From Panopea generosa (Eukaryota; Mollusca; Bivalvia; Adapedonta; Hiatellidae), in contig CM055901.1 of the NCBI GenBank assembly GCA_029582155.1, positions 26,493,404 through 26,557,403 of the forward strand: a stretch of DNA of 64,000 nucleotides. Reading direction: 5' to 3'. Position 1 is the stretch's first letter; each line of letters starts with the position of its first letter. A model generated the notes under the pieces. The model saw only the letters and a program-made list of their open reading frames with translations, was not told the origin of the DNA and made no database searches. This document shows, one piece after another, positions 11,535 through 23,561 of the stretch. Position numbers and translations under genes: made by a program.

Positions 11535-11775
11535 GTAAGTGATCGATATTATTACGATATAATGATTGAATATTCCCTATTTAGATATCACTAAAGGGTT
11601 TGTCACACCTGGCCGATTTGGGTCGCCGGAGCTATACCGGAGCACAAATTTGGCGATTTTCGGGGATCGGTACTAGTACTGCAGCGCAACGGTATCATAT
11701 CGCTAAAGAACAGTAATACATCGTCAGAACATCGGCGAAAAATTTAACAACAGCAGGCGACGGTAGAAAGTTTTG
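11535..11775. other. Spacer after cassette copy 1
   Basis: About the first 55 bases are shared with the second cassette. The remainder is unique and more GC-rich (GGCCGATTTGGGTCGCCGG). No gene was seen. Confidence 0.4.
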
Positions 11776-13145
11776 AAAATGCACTTGTTTCCGCTTATAA
11801 TAGTGAGACTGTACACTTGTTCCCGTTTATAATAGTGTGACTGGGCACTTGTTTCCGCTGACAATAATGAGACAGTACATTTGTTTCCGCTTACAATAGT
11901 GAGACTATACACTTGTTTCCGCTTATCATTTTGAGACTGTACACTTGTTTCCGCTTATAATAATGAGACTGTACACTTGTTTTCGCTTATAGTAGCGAAA
12001 ATGTACACTTGTTTCCGATTATAATAGCGAAACTGTACACTTGTTTCCGCTTATAATTGTGACAAATGTACACTTGTTTCCGCTTATAATTATGGGACTG
12101 TACACTTGTTTTCGCTTATAGTAGTGAGACTGTTCACTTGTTTCCGATTCTAATAATAAGACAGTTCACTTGTTTCCGCTTATAATAGTAAAACTGTACA
12201 CTTGTTTCCGCTTATAATAGTGATACTGTACACTTGTTTCCGTTTATAATTGTGAAACTGTACATTTTTTTCCGTTTTACACTTGTTTCTACTTATAATA
12301 GCGATACTGTACACTTGTTTTTACTTAAAATAGCGATACTGTACACTTGTTTCCGCTTATAATTGTGAGACTGTACACTTGTTTCTGCTTATAGTAGTGA
12401 GACTGTACACTTGTTTCCGCTTATAATAGCGAGAATGTACACTTGTTTCTGCTTATAATAGCAAGACTGTACACTTGTTTCCACTTACAATTTTGACACT
12501 GTACACTTGTTTCCGCTTACAATAGTGAGACTGCACACTTGTTTCCGATTATAATAGCGAGACTGTATACTTGTTTTAGCTTATAAAGCGAGAATGTACA
12601 CTTGTTTCCGCTAATAAAAGTGAGACTGTACACTTGTTTCCACTTATAACTGTGAGACTGTACACTTGTGTCTGCTTATAATAGTGAGATTACACACTTA
12701 TTTCCGCTTATAATAGCTAGAATGTGCACTTGCTTCCGCTTATAATAGTGAGACTGTACACTTGTTTCCAGTTATAAAAGCGAGAACGTACATTTGTTTA
12801 CGCTTATAATAGTGAGACTGTACACTTGTTTCCTCTTATAATAATGATATTGTACACATGTTTCCGCTTATAATAGTTCGACTGTACACTTGTTTTCGCT
12901 TATAATAGTGAGACTGTACACTTGTTTCCACTTCTAATAGCGAGAATGTGCACTTGTTGTCGCTTATAATTGTGATACTGTACACTTCTTTCCGCATATA
13001 ATTGTGATACTGTACACTTCTTTCCGCTTATAACAGTTATTCTGTACACTTATTTCCGCTTATAATTGTGAGACTGTACACTTCTTTCTGCTTATAATAT
13101 TGAGATTATACTCTTGTTTCCAATTATAATAGCGAGACTATTATT
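11776..13145. repeat. 32-bp minisatellite
   Basis: About 42 units with core TACACTTGTTTCCGCTTATA followed by ATAGTGAGACTG. A small remnant of the same array (15065-15165) lies downstream of the second cassette. The cassette and this array were therefore probably duplicated together. Confidence 0.93.
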
Positions 13146-13829
13146 TCTATTATCGCATAGGATTATATTATTTTATTTTTACTATTTTAATGAAGCAGTG
13201 TAAACCATGAGTTACCATCTTCAGCTGTTGTTCATCCACGGCTTAAGAAAACTGACTAATGAGATACTACTAAAATACACACTTTCACAATTATTATCAT
13301 ACAAAATCGTAAGTTTCTAAATATGGACTATTTAATACAGAAACAGTAGTAGATATCTCGGAATCTGTAAAATGTCAGTCCTAGCAAAAGCAAAAACATA
13401 TTTCATATTTGACACTAAATCATCCTCGACGGCTGAAAAAACAAGAAGTCAACCAGAAGAAAGTTAATTTGCTACCAAACATTTTGATAAGAAATAAACT
13501 ACAGTATATATGTTATTATTATATCATTTTACCATGTCCGGTATCGCTGTTAAAGCAATGGATTTCATGTAAAATCAATACGATGTCAGCCTATACAATT
13601 ATCTTGTATTTTTGTCTTGTTACTGAAAAAATGTTCATTATTTTGAAAAATACATTTAATTTCCCACTATACTCTTTGATATATCAATGATCGGTCAAAT
13701 TTGAAATTAATTTTAAGGGAATATTAATGTCCAGTGTAGGAAATATAGAAAATAAGCGCTTCAACGCCAACTATACTCCATTTTGATGGTTTACGTCGTG
13801 CATCGCTTAGATACACCATTAACATGTGG
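13146..13829. other. Unique AT-rich spacer, no firm feature
   Basis: An open frame at 13409-13690 shows no protein-like composition. The end (13785-13830) resembles 15180-15222, because both have TACGTCG, CATCGCT or TATCGCT, and ACATTAACA next to a minisatellite start. Confidence 0.4.
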
Positions 13830-13839
13830 GCAATCACTA

Positions 13840-14418
13840 CATATATAATTATACATGTAGAAGCACTACTTACACATATATGAGCACGGCATTTACGTGT
13901 ATAAGCACTACTTACACATGTATGAGCACGGCATATACGTGTATAAGCACTACTTGAAAATGTATGAGCACGGCATATACGTGTATAAGCACTACCTACA
14001 AATGTATGACACGGCATATACGTGTATATAGAGCACTACCTACAAATATATGAGCACGGCATATACGTGTATAAGCACTACTTACACATGTATGAGCACG
14101 GCATATACGTGTTTAAGCACTACCTACAAATGCATGAGCACGGCATATACGTGTATAAGCACTACCTACAAATGCATGAGCACGGCATATACGTGTATAA
14201 GCACTACCTACAAATGCATGAGCACGGCATATACGTGTATAAGCACTACCTACAATGTAATAGAACGGAATATACTTGTATAAGCACTACCTACAAATGC
14301 ATGAGCACGGCATATACGTGTATAAGCACTACCTACAAATGCACGAGCAAGGCATATACATGTATAAGCACTACCTACAAATGCATAAGCACGACATATA
14401 AATGTATAAGCAATGAAT
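13840..14418. repeat. 42-bp minisatellite
   Basis: About 13 units of TACAAATGCATGAGCACGGC followed by ATATACGTGTATAAGCACTACC. The first units are shorter or diverged. The 3' edge abuts the second first-exon cassette. Both strands are open (150 and 97 codons) only because the unit is divisible by three. Confidence 0.92.
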
Positions 14419-14426
14419 ATGCAAAA

Positions 14427-14647
14427 TACACAATAATAAAAAATCACCGTATATTAAGTTTGTCAAATGTGTGAGTAGTGTCAAATGACACTGCAATCCG
14501 AGACGTTAACACCGGTGAAAGAGAAACCCTGGGAGTAGGTCACGTGACGTGACGTCGAAACGCCATCTTCATAGCGACGACGTTGCGTTTTGAGTAGCCA
14601 CAACAAATAGTTTTATACTGGTAGCAGACGTGTAAAATAAGCTCATC
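14427..14647 (+). promoter_or_regulatory. Promoter/5' leader of first-exon cassette, copy 2
   Basis: Second copy of the block at 11250-11462. CACGTG is at 14541-14546 and TGACGTC at 14550-14556, followed by the same GACGACGTTGCGTTTTGAG segment leading to ATG at 14648. The start of the copy is also shared (AATAAAAAATC, TTTGTCAAATGTG). Confidence 0.5.
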
Positions 14648-14698
14648 ATGGGAAAACATTTAGCGGCAATTTTAAGCCAAGTTTACTGTTTATCCGCG
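14648..14698 (+). CDS. Candidate first coding exon, cassette copy 2
   Basis: ATG at 14648 opens 17 codons, MGKHLAAILSQVYCLSA, ending in phase 0 at a GTAAGTGAT donor (14699). Relative to the copy at 11463 it lacks seven codons in frame just before the final SA. The nearest phase-0 acceptor exon in the window is at 33501. The frame-preserving deletion and intact donor argue for use as coding sequence, but no transcript evidence exists here. Confidence 0.5.
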
Positions 14699-15060
14699 GT
14701 AAGTGATTGACATAAATACGATATAATGATTGAATACTCCTTATTTAGGTATTACTTACCAGGCTGTCTATTTATTAACATCAACCCTCTCATGGGTACC
14801 TAGATAATGTTTTCATCCGTTAAGCTGATAATGTTTACAGAAAATGAGGAAGAACAGTGGCACTTAAAAGATCAGTTGTACAACCTAGTTAACGGGTTGG
14901 CAGATTATACAGAAACATGTCCAACCTGGTGGCCAGGATGGCTTGCGTAACTCAAGGTCATTACAGACAATATTGTTTTTATTGTATGTGTTTGTGTGTG
15001 GGGGAGGGGGATGGGGGATGTTGGGATGTGGGGGATAAATGTTCTTCTTAAATGGCGGAA
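14699..15060. other. Spacer after cassette copy 2
   Basis: The first 55-60 bases match the spacer after copy 1. The rest is unique, with a G-rich patch near 15000-15030 (GGGGGAGGGGGATGGGGG). No gene seen. Confidence 0.4.
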
Positions 15061-15064
15061 ATTG

Positions 15065-15165
15065 TGTCTTTGCCTACAATAGTGAGACTCTACACTTGTT
15101 TCCGCTTATAAAAGTGAGACTTTGCACTTGTTTTCTCTTATAATAGTAAGATTGTGCTCGTGTTT
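15065..15165. repeat. Remnant of the 32-bp minisatellite
   Basis: About three units (CTACACTTGTTTCCGCTTAT and variants) match the array at 11776-13145 and occupy the same relative place downstream of the cassette. Confidence 0.85.
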
Positions 15166-15199
15166 CCACAGTATAATCTGTGATCTACGTCGCGTATCG

Positions 15200-17702
15200 C
15201 TAGGAGACAACATTAACAGATAAAACGGCATAAACAGACATAACAGCGTACACAGACACAACAGCATATACAGACATAACAGCATACACATACAGAATGG
15301 CACACACAGACATAACAGCATACACAGACATAACAGCATACACAGGCAGAATGGCACACACAGACAGAACGGCATATACAGACAGAATGGCACACCGACA
15401 TAACAGCATACACAGACAGAATGGCACAAACAGACAGAACGGCATACACATACATAACAGCATACACAGAACGAATGGCACACACTTGACAAAACGGCAT
15501 ACACAGGCATAACAGCATACACAGACAGAATGGCACAAACAGACAGAACGGCATACACAGACATAACAGCATACACATACAGAATGGCACACACAGACAA
15601 AACTGCATACACAGACAGAATGGCACACACAGACAGAACGGCATACACAGATAGAATGGTACACACATGTATACAGAATGGCATACACAGACAGAACGGC
15701 ATACACAGACAGAATGGCACACACAGACAGAATGGCATACACAGACATAACAGCATACACATACAGAATGACATACACAGACATAGCAGCATACACAGAC
15801 AGAATGGCACACACTGACAGAATGGCATACACAGACATAACAACATTAACAGACAAAATGGTATACACAGACAAAATGGCACACACAGACAGAATTGCAT
15901 ACACAGACAGAACGGCATACACATACAGAATGGCATACACAGACAGAATGGCACACACAGACATAACGGCATACACAGACAGAATGGCATACACAGACAG
16001 AACGGCATACACAGACAGAATGGCACACACAGACAAAATGGCATACACAGACATAACAGCATACACATACAGAATGACATACACAGACATAGCAGCATAC
16101 ACAGACAGAATGGCTAACACTGACAGAATGGCATACACAGACATAACAACATTAACAGACAAAATGGTATACACAGACAAAATGGCACACACAGACAGAA
16201 TTGCATACACAGACAGAACGGCATACACATACAGAATGGCATACACAGACAGAACGGAAAACACATAACGAACGGCATACGCAGATAGAACGGCATACAC
16301 AGACAGAATGACACAAACAGACAGAACGGCATACACATACAGAACAGCATACACAGAGAGAACAGCATACACAAACAGAACAACATATATAGACAGAACA
16401 GCATACGTAGACAGAACGGTACACAGACAGAACAACATACAAAAACAGAACGGCATAAACAGACAAAACGACAAACATAGACAAAACGGCATACATAGAC
16501 AGAACAACACACATAAATAAAACAGTATACACAGACAGAACAGCATACACAGGCAGAACAGGACACACAGACATAACAACATACACAAACAGAAAAGCAT
16601 ATCGCGACAATACAACATGCACAGCAGACCAGCATACCGAGACAGAACAGCATACAGAGACAGAACATCATACACAGACAGAACAGCATACGGAGACAAA
16701 ACAGCATACACAGACAGACCAGCATACCGAGACAGAACGGCATACACAGACAGAACATCATACACAGACAGACCAGCATACCGAGACAGAACAGCATACA
16801 CAGACAGATCAGCATACCGAGACAAAACAGCATACACAGACAGACCAGCATACCGAGACAGAACAGCATACACAGACAGATCAGCATACCGAGACAAAAC
16901 AGCATACACAGACAGATCAGCATACCGAGACAAAACAGCATACACAGACAGACCAGCATACCGAGACAGAACAGCATACACAGACAGATCAGCATACCGA
17001 GACAAAACAGCATACACAGACAGATCAGCATACCGAGACAAAACAGCATACACAGACAGATCAGCATACCGAAACAAATCAGCGTACACAGACAGAACAG
17101 CATACACAGACAGATCAGCATACCGAGACAAAACAGCATACACAGACAGACCAGCATACCGAGACGAAACAGCATACACAGACAGATCAGCATACCGAGA
17201 CAGAACAGCATACACAGACAGATCAGCATACCGAGACAGAACAGCATACACAGACAGATCAGCATACCGAGCCAAAACAGCATACACAGACAGATCAGCA
17301 TACCGATACAAATCAGCATACACAGACAGATCAACATACCGAGACAAAACAGCGTACACAGACAGAACAGCATACACAGACAGATCAGCATACCGATACA
17401 AAACAGCATAGACAGACAGATCAGCATACCGAGACAAAACAGCATACACAGACAGACCAGCATACCGAGACAAAACAGTATACACAGACAGATCACAAAC
17501 GGAGACAAAACATCATACACAGACAGAACATCATACACAGACAGAACAGCATACACAGACAGATCAGCATACCGAGACAAAACAGCATACACAGACAGAA
17601 CGGCATACACAGATAAAACAGCATACATAGACAGAATGACATACACAGACAGAACATCATACACAGACAGAACGGTACACATAGACAGAGTAGCTTACAC
17701 AT
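15200..17702. repeat. 18-bp minisatellite with a 36-bp higher-order unit
   Basis: The basic unit is ACAGACAGAACGGCATAC. From about 16620 the array is organised as 36-bp dimers in which ACAGACAGATCAGCATAC alternates with CGAGACAAAACAGCATAC. A stretch near 15670-16210 is also duplicated at larger scale. Because 18 is a multiple of three and the unit has few stops, long open frames appear on both strands (up to 761 codons). They are compositional artefacts. The array is interrupted at 17702 by a LINE and resumes at about 22755. Confidence 0.95.
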
Positions 17703-18047
17703 AATAATAATTTGATATCTATTCAGTAATACACAATACCGAATGGTCTATCAGTACACATAGAACATAATAGTTTAAATAAACAGTGAATGGCATCAAT
17801 ACAGCTAGGTAGGCAAAGATAATAGTTCAAACAGTACAAATATTGTAAAAGATATAGATCAATTAAGTAATAGTATAAATATGTTCATTCTACATTGCCT
17901 GTGAATATCATACAATTCAAACTTTCACAAATTATTGCAAATACATAATTGTATTCATTGTTGTACTTTACAATAACCAATAATATTACATATACTGATA
18001 TTAGTATGATAAACGTTGTTTTTCTTCTGTTTTAAAGAAGGGATGTT

Positions 18048-18371
18048 TTATGCAAAATAATACATTTCATTTTGTCTTTTGAAACTTTGAAAAATAAACA
18101 TGGTAAGGTTTTTAATAATTTTACTTTTTTTGTAGTTAACTATTCTATGAAATTTGGAATATTTGATCTTTTCCAATAATATTTTTATATGCAATTCTCT
18201 GAGATCATGATAAAGTGAATATTCTAATAAAAAATGAAATTCGTCTTCTAATGAGTTACAAAGTTGACAGTTTCGTTCAGGCACAGGCGTTTTCTCTGGT
18301 TTGTGCCATCTACCAGTTTCTATTTCGATAATTGTATCTAGATACGTTTTAAAACTAAAATCTGCGAACAA
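18048..18371 (-). pseudogene. LINE C-terminal fragment
   Basis: A 107-codon frame contains ETGRWHKPEKTPVPERNC followed by CNSLEDEFHFLLE. This is the Cys/His-containing tail commonly found after the RT of invertebrate LINEs. Sequence between here and 19100 still shows LINE-type residues but is frameshifted. Confidence 0.75.
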
Positions 18372-19100
18372 TTTATATGTTTTGGCTCTTGAAGAGTCAT
18401 TTAAACTTGCATTCCATCATTGAATAAAAATATTTTTGAGTCTTTGATTGAACAAAGACAAAAAATGTTTTATATTTCCTAATCCTTGTTGTAGCCAAAC
18501 ATGATTAGAACCTAAATTTTCTAGAATTTCTTTTACCGATTTACCCATGATGTTTTGTTTGGATACTTATCTAAGTTCTCGAGTAATTTATTATAGATAA
18601 CCTTAATATATTTAGGCTTCGAGCATGTTATAATTTTAAACCAATAGCTTTTATTCCATGTTGCTGCAATGACATTCCTTCTAGTTCTCCATAAATAAAG
18701 TTATTTTGTGTTGGTGTTTCTACACCTAAAAGATTTTTACAATATTAAAGATGAACCCTTTCTATTATTTTCGCTTCATTAAAACCCCAGACTTCTGCTA
18801 CATAGTTCAAAAAAGGTAGAATAAGTCTATCAAACAAATCTAACATATGACTCATTTTTATGTCAGTAAATTTATTCATATAAGATTTTAATTCATTAAT
18901 TGCTTTAAGAGCTTGTCAAACTTATGCTCCGTGCGTTTCAGCAAACGACCAACCAGTTGTAAAAACTATTCCTAAATATGTATTTTTTTCACTATTCCAA
19001 CTTCTAAACCATCATACATAAACGATAAATCCTTTCTATTCATTCCCCCTTTTTGAAGATCATAACTTTTGATTTGTTAACATTAACTTTAAGTCTCCAC

Positions 19101-19933
19101 CTATAGCAATACTCTTGTAATAGATTCAAACCCTCCTGCAACCCCTTGTCTGTTTCTGAAAAAAAAAACAACAACATCATCTGCGTATGAGATTAAACAT
19201 AATTCTAAATACCCCAGATTAATCCCGCTATATCCTTTTAATAACAAAGTTTCCTCAATATCATTGAGGTACATCGAAAATAAAAACGGTGAGAGACATT
19301 CACATTGAGCAACCCCATGAAAACTTGTATATTGCTCACTTAATTTATTGTCATATTTAACTCTTGATTTAACGTTTTTGTACATTGACTTAATAACTTC
19401 TAGTATATTCCCCCGTACTCCTAATCTTATCAATTTGTACCATAAAATATCTCTTACAACAAAATCAAATGCTTTAGTGAAGTCTATAAATGCTACATAT
19501 AGTTTTTTATTTTCATTTAACAAATGTGTTATTATACCAATTTAGATAAAAATGTTATCAGTGATTCCCATATATTTTCTAAATCAGCCTGAGCTTCTAT
19601 ATAAACATGATACTTTTCAGCCCAAGTATTCAGTCTATTGCTTAAAATACGAGTAAACAGTTTACCTAATGTACTTAAGAGTGTTATACCCCGATAATTT
19701 TCAGGATTATTAATATCCCCCTTTTTATGCAACTGAATGACGTAACCCTCTGACCACTTTTCAGGAAAATACCCTTTACTAAGTAATTTATTGAACAAAG
19801 CACTTAACCCTTTACTACATAGATACGCTTTTTCCCGCCTTTGAAAACAGTGCATGAAGAGTTCAGATTGCTCGTAAAGAGCAATCTGAACACTTCCTGC
19901 ACTGTTTTCCACGCTGTCAGTTAATATAAACAT
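19101..19933 (-). pseudogene. LINE reverse transcriptase, broken into two frames
   Basis: The upstream part (about 19532-19933) has the pre-palm motif KKGDINNPENYRGITLLST. The downstream part (19101-19523) has FIDFTKAFDF (motif A), a motif B region with the usual Q-G changed (GVAQCECLSPFLFSMYLND) and YADDVVVF (motif C). A frame break near 19525-19540 separates them, so the enzyme is not intact. Confidence 0.88.
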
Positions 19934-20399
19934 AATTCACCCAATAATTCAAAAGCCTTCTATATAAGGTGTCCAAAGGCGTCTAAATTAGAGGTGTCCA
20001 AAAGCGTCTATATGTAGTAAAGGGTTAAATAACTAATGAAATAATTGATACCATATTTAAAAAAAACAATAAAATAAAATTAATACCAAATCTGGTATCC
20101 TGACCTATTAAGACTCTATTCCTTGCATACTTTATTAATTTCAATACATGTAATCGTGCTGTCTAGTTCTTTAAACATTATTTAAATTTCATTATTTAAT
20201 TATTTTTCATTAAAAAATAAAATTTCTTCATCTGGTTGGAAAAAACTCAGATTGTGGGTTGTTAACAGCTTTAAAATACTCGGCAAAATAAGACGCATTT
20301 AGGGACTATTTAGTGTACGCAAACCTTTTAACATTTTCCAATATACTCTTTTGCGTTTTTGTAACGCATATCTTCTAGTTTTTTTAGATTGACACTTAT

Positions 20400-21560
20400 T
20401 ATAATCACTCTTTTTAATTCTTAAAATTTTCTTATAACAACTTCTTGCTTTTACAAATTTACATCTATTTTCCTCGCTGTTATCCTTCCTATACTTTGTT
20501 AAAAGGTCATAAAACCCATTTTGTTTCTCTTAGCACTTTCGATCGAACCACGGTTGCGATTTTGAGTCTGCATTTTGAATTAAACTTATTTTTATCACTT
20601 TTAACCTTATGTTTAAATAGATTGCCATAATTTTCGTCAAATATTGATAAAAACTATTCACATTATAATCATTGTCACAATCAGAAATGTGTTCGTTTTT
20701 AAATCATTTTCTATATTCAACAATTCATTTTTGAAATTAGCTGTATCGATAATTTCTTGAAAAATTGATGCTTTATTATTATCCCATTATTTATTATAAG
20801 AATCTTTGATGCGCTCGAGATCTTCGGAGTGTTCACTTATTATACTTGATTCTTGTCCACAAGTGAATGAAATAGCCAAAGGATCTGAGAAAATATTAGG
20901 GTCATCTACTTTGAACAATTTAAATTATTCATCAAATGTGTACGATATGATACACAGTCAACTACACACACTGCATCCGTTATGTGTAATACACATAAAT
21001 TTGCCCAACCCTTTATCATCTCATATTTTCCCATTTAAAATTTGTAGTTCTGTTGCCTTGCAAAATTTAATAAATAATTACCATTTTTATTTACGTTTTT
21101 ATCTTAAGATGTACTATTTAAAGGTATATCTTCGACGTAATCATCAGGTAATAAGTTTGAATTTATCAAATATTCGTTTTCAGCATAGTCTACATTTGAC
21201 CCAGTTCTAGAATTCATGTCCCCTGTTATCACAAAATTACGCATATTGTTATTTATTTATTTTCAAAATAAAATTTATCATCTGAAATTAAGTCATAAAT
21301 ATTTTGTTGCATATACACTTCCCTGTTACTATTGCTCGGGATATTATAGCAAAGACATAATAATAGTGGATCCTTCAAACCAAATATATTTCCATTTAGT
21401 TTAAGTCATATCACACAGTCATCAACAGATTTTCAATAATACATCATCAGTTATAAAACGATTGGAAACATAAATCACTAAGCCACCACTGTCTCTTCGA
21501 GCAGTTTTGAGTTTTAATTGTCTATGTAGTACGAAACCGGTGAAACCTTCCACTTCTAAA
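20400..21560 (-). pseudogene. LINE endonuclease (EEP type), heavily frameshifted
   Basis: Minus-strand translation shows scattered endonuclease motifs, clearest at about 21199-21240 (FVITGDMNSRTG) and about 21480-21510 (ARRDSGGLVIYVSNR). Many stops and frame changes occur between the motifs. The stretch 20400-20800 is the linker to the RT and is poorly preserved. Confidence 0.7.
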
Positions 21561-21569
21561 CTTTGCTTC

Positions 21570-22677
21570 TCATTTGTCCATGTTCTCATCGATCACGTGT
21601 TCGTTGTTTACACTTGTGTGGTGGGCGTTACCCATTGTTGTGACACAGTTTTCGGTGATTCGCATTGCCTGTTGTGTTACACTGAAAACCGATTCATCTA
21701 TTGCCCTGGTATTAATATGGTCATCAACAACCGTATTGCATGAATATTTACTTTGATTGTCATCCTTGTGGTTGACATTCCTGACAGCAGTTAATGACTT
21801 TTCATTGTTGTAACTGATTTCATTGCAGTTAATCCATGCATTGTGCGCGACTTGGCCGTTTTCCTCGTCGATTTCGAAATCTTCAACTCTGCTTTCACAC
21901 AGTACCTTAAACCAATCTGGAAATAAGTCGTTTACTTGCTTTCCATCAATAAAGAGCTTTGACGGATCCTTTATTTGTACTTTAATACGTTTCGAACGCG
22001 AGTCCTTTGCTGTTTGAGAAGTACAGAGTTGTTTTTTCGGGGCATCAGCTATTTCCTTCGGACAATCGCGATCAGTGCCAAAAGGTGTTCCCTTCAACAT
22101 TAATGCATTTCCCATATTATGTTTTCCGTATCTATGTAGTCTCTAAAACGAACTATAATGGGACGTTTAGGGTCGCTCCTGGCCCTATTGACGTTGTTGT
22201 GTGCTGACCCGAGTCGGTGTGCACGCTCGATACATATTTCTGTTGTGTCAATATCTAACTCGTACCTCAAAAAGTTATAAATAATTTGTTTACAATCACG
22301 CCCTGTTTTCTCCGTAGTACCACAAAATATCATATTGTTTCTCCTGCTTCTCGCTTCCGGATCTATGGATTTATATGATAGTATATCAACTTGCGTGTGT
22401 GCGTATCAATAAACTTTTCTGTTCGATCCACCCACTTGTTTACAATGAAAATACGCTCTTGTGTTGTTTGTATCTCTGATAAACATTTCTTCAGTTTTTT
22501 TTCTATAGAGTTTATTTAATCATAGTTTCTGTTTAAACTAGAAAATAGGCATGTTAAAAATTGTTCAGATTGTGATAATCGGGAAAAACACTCACGGTTC
22601 ATACTTTCTGTTCTGAATTTTTTTCGTTTCCCGCGCGGTCCTTTTACCACCCAGCCGTTACCCCTTCCCATCTTCAA
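21570..22677 (-). pseudogene. LINE ORF1 (RNA-binding-type protein), broken
   Basis: Three minus-strand frames lie in sequence. One starts at 22677 (MGRGNGWVVKGPRGKRKK). One at 22333-22100 holds ERAHRLGSAH and RPIIVRFRDYIDTENI. One at 22115-21570 is a basic then acidic tail including SKLFIDGKQVNDLFPDWF. The ERAHRLG and RPIIVRF motifs are typical of L1-type ORF1 RRM domains. The frames overlap out of register, so the gene is broken. Confidence 0.7.
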
Positions 22678-22751
22678 TCTCAAACCGGTTTTGCGTTGGT
22701 AATGAATATCTTGATGTATCATCATCTAAACCCATGTCCGTAGTATCACTG

Positions 22752-22978
22752 CTGTTGCACAGACAGAACAACACACACAGGCAGAACGGCACACACAGAC
22801 AGAACAACATACACAGACAGAACGGCATACATAGACAGAACGGCATACACAGACAGAACAACATACACAGACAGAACAGCAAACACAGACAGAACGGCAT
22901 ACACAGACAGAACAACATACACAGGCAGATCAGCAAACACAGACAGAACGACATACACAGACAGAACGGCATGCTCAA
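22752..22978. repeat. 18-bp minisatellite, continuation beyond the LINE
   Basis: About 12 units of ACAGACAGAACGGCATAC/ACAGACAGAACAACATAC in the same orientation as 15200-17702. This is the right-hand part of the array split by the LINE. Confidence 0.92.
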
Positions 22979-22979
22979 A

Positions 22980-23560
22980 CGGCGCGTATCTAGTCTTTTA
23001 TTTTCTTCAACTACTATTTTAATGATAAATCCTGTCTTGATTTAAATAAAACCGCAATTTAATAAGAAATTAACAAATCTAATTTACAAGTTATAAAATT
23101 TTAACAATACATTAAATTTTGGTCTAATGATTTCTCATCTATAAGCCGTTTGCGGGAATTCATGGTTGGCTTCATACGGCACTGGATACTTACATGGGTT
23201 TTGGCAAACCAATATAAATACAGGCTGCTTCAACAATCAAATTAGTCTGCCGACGTTCTCTGCACTACTTTAAACACGCGCTGTTATACTCCCTGACTGC
23301 AATTACTAAAAGTGCCAAATTTCCAATAACATCAGACCCAAGTAGTTATTGGAAATGCTGGTCATGGTCAGACAAATCTGTTTCTCCGATTGCTGTCGAT
23401 TGCTGTGATTGACGAGCAGTAACAACAGTTGGTAATGACGGTAAGACGTTCTCTCGGTCTTACTAACTGTATTTTTCTCTCTGTGTATGTCGTCCCGTTA
23501 GTGTATGACACTATTCTGAATGGTTTAATATGCCGTTCCACATATGCATGTCGTTATTTG
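22980..23560. other. Unique spacer, no firm feature
   Basis: No gene or element recognised. It lies between forward and inverted blocks of the 18-bp minisatellite. Confidence 0.4.
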
Positions 23561-23561
23561 C

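Larger units (their letters stand above)
17703..22745 (-). mobile_element. Decayed non-LTR retrotransposon (LINE), near full length
   Basis: Read on the minus strand, an ORF1-like frame, an endonuclease, a reverse transcriptase and a C-terminal Cys/His-type region follow in order, with frameshifts between them. Both outer edges fall in the same 18-bp minisatellite, so the element inserted into it. The 3' end near 17703 is a short TTATTATTATG tail. It is AT-rich and broken in every domain, so it is inactive. The clade was not assigned; the ORF1 type suggests an L1-like or related lineage. Confidence 0.85.

Noticed and set aside
15106-17682. Long open frames (up to 761 codons) on both strands
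   Set aside because: They follow the 18-bp minisatellite exactly, are open on both strands and consist of repeated LSVYAVLSRYAD or TAYTDRSAYRDK strings, so they are repeat artefacts.
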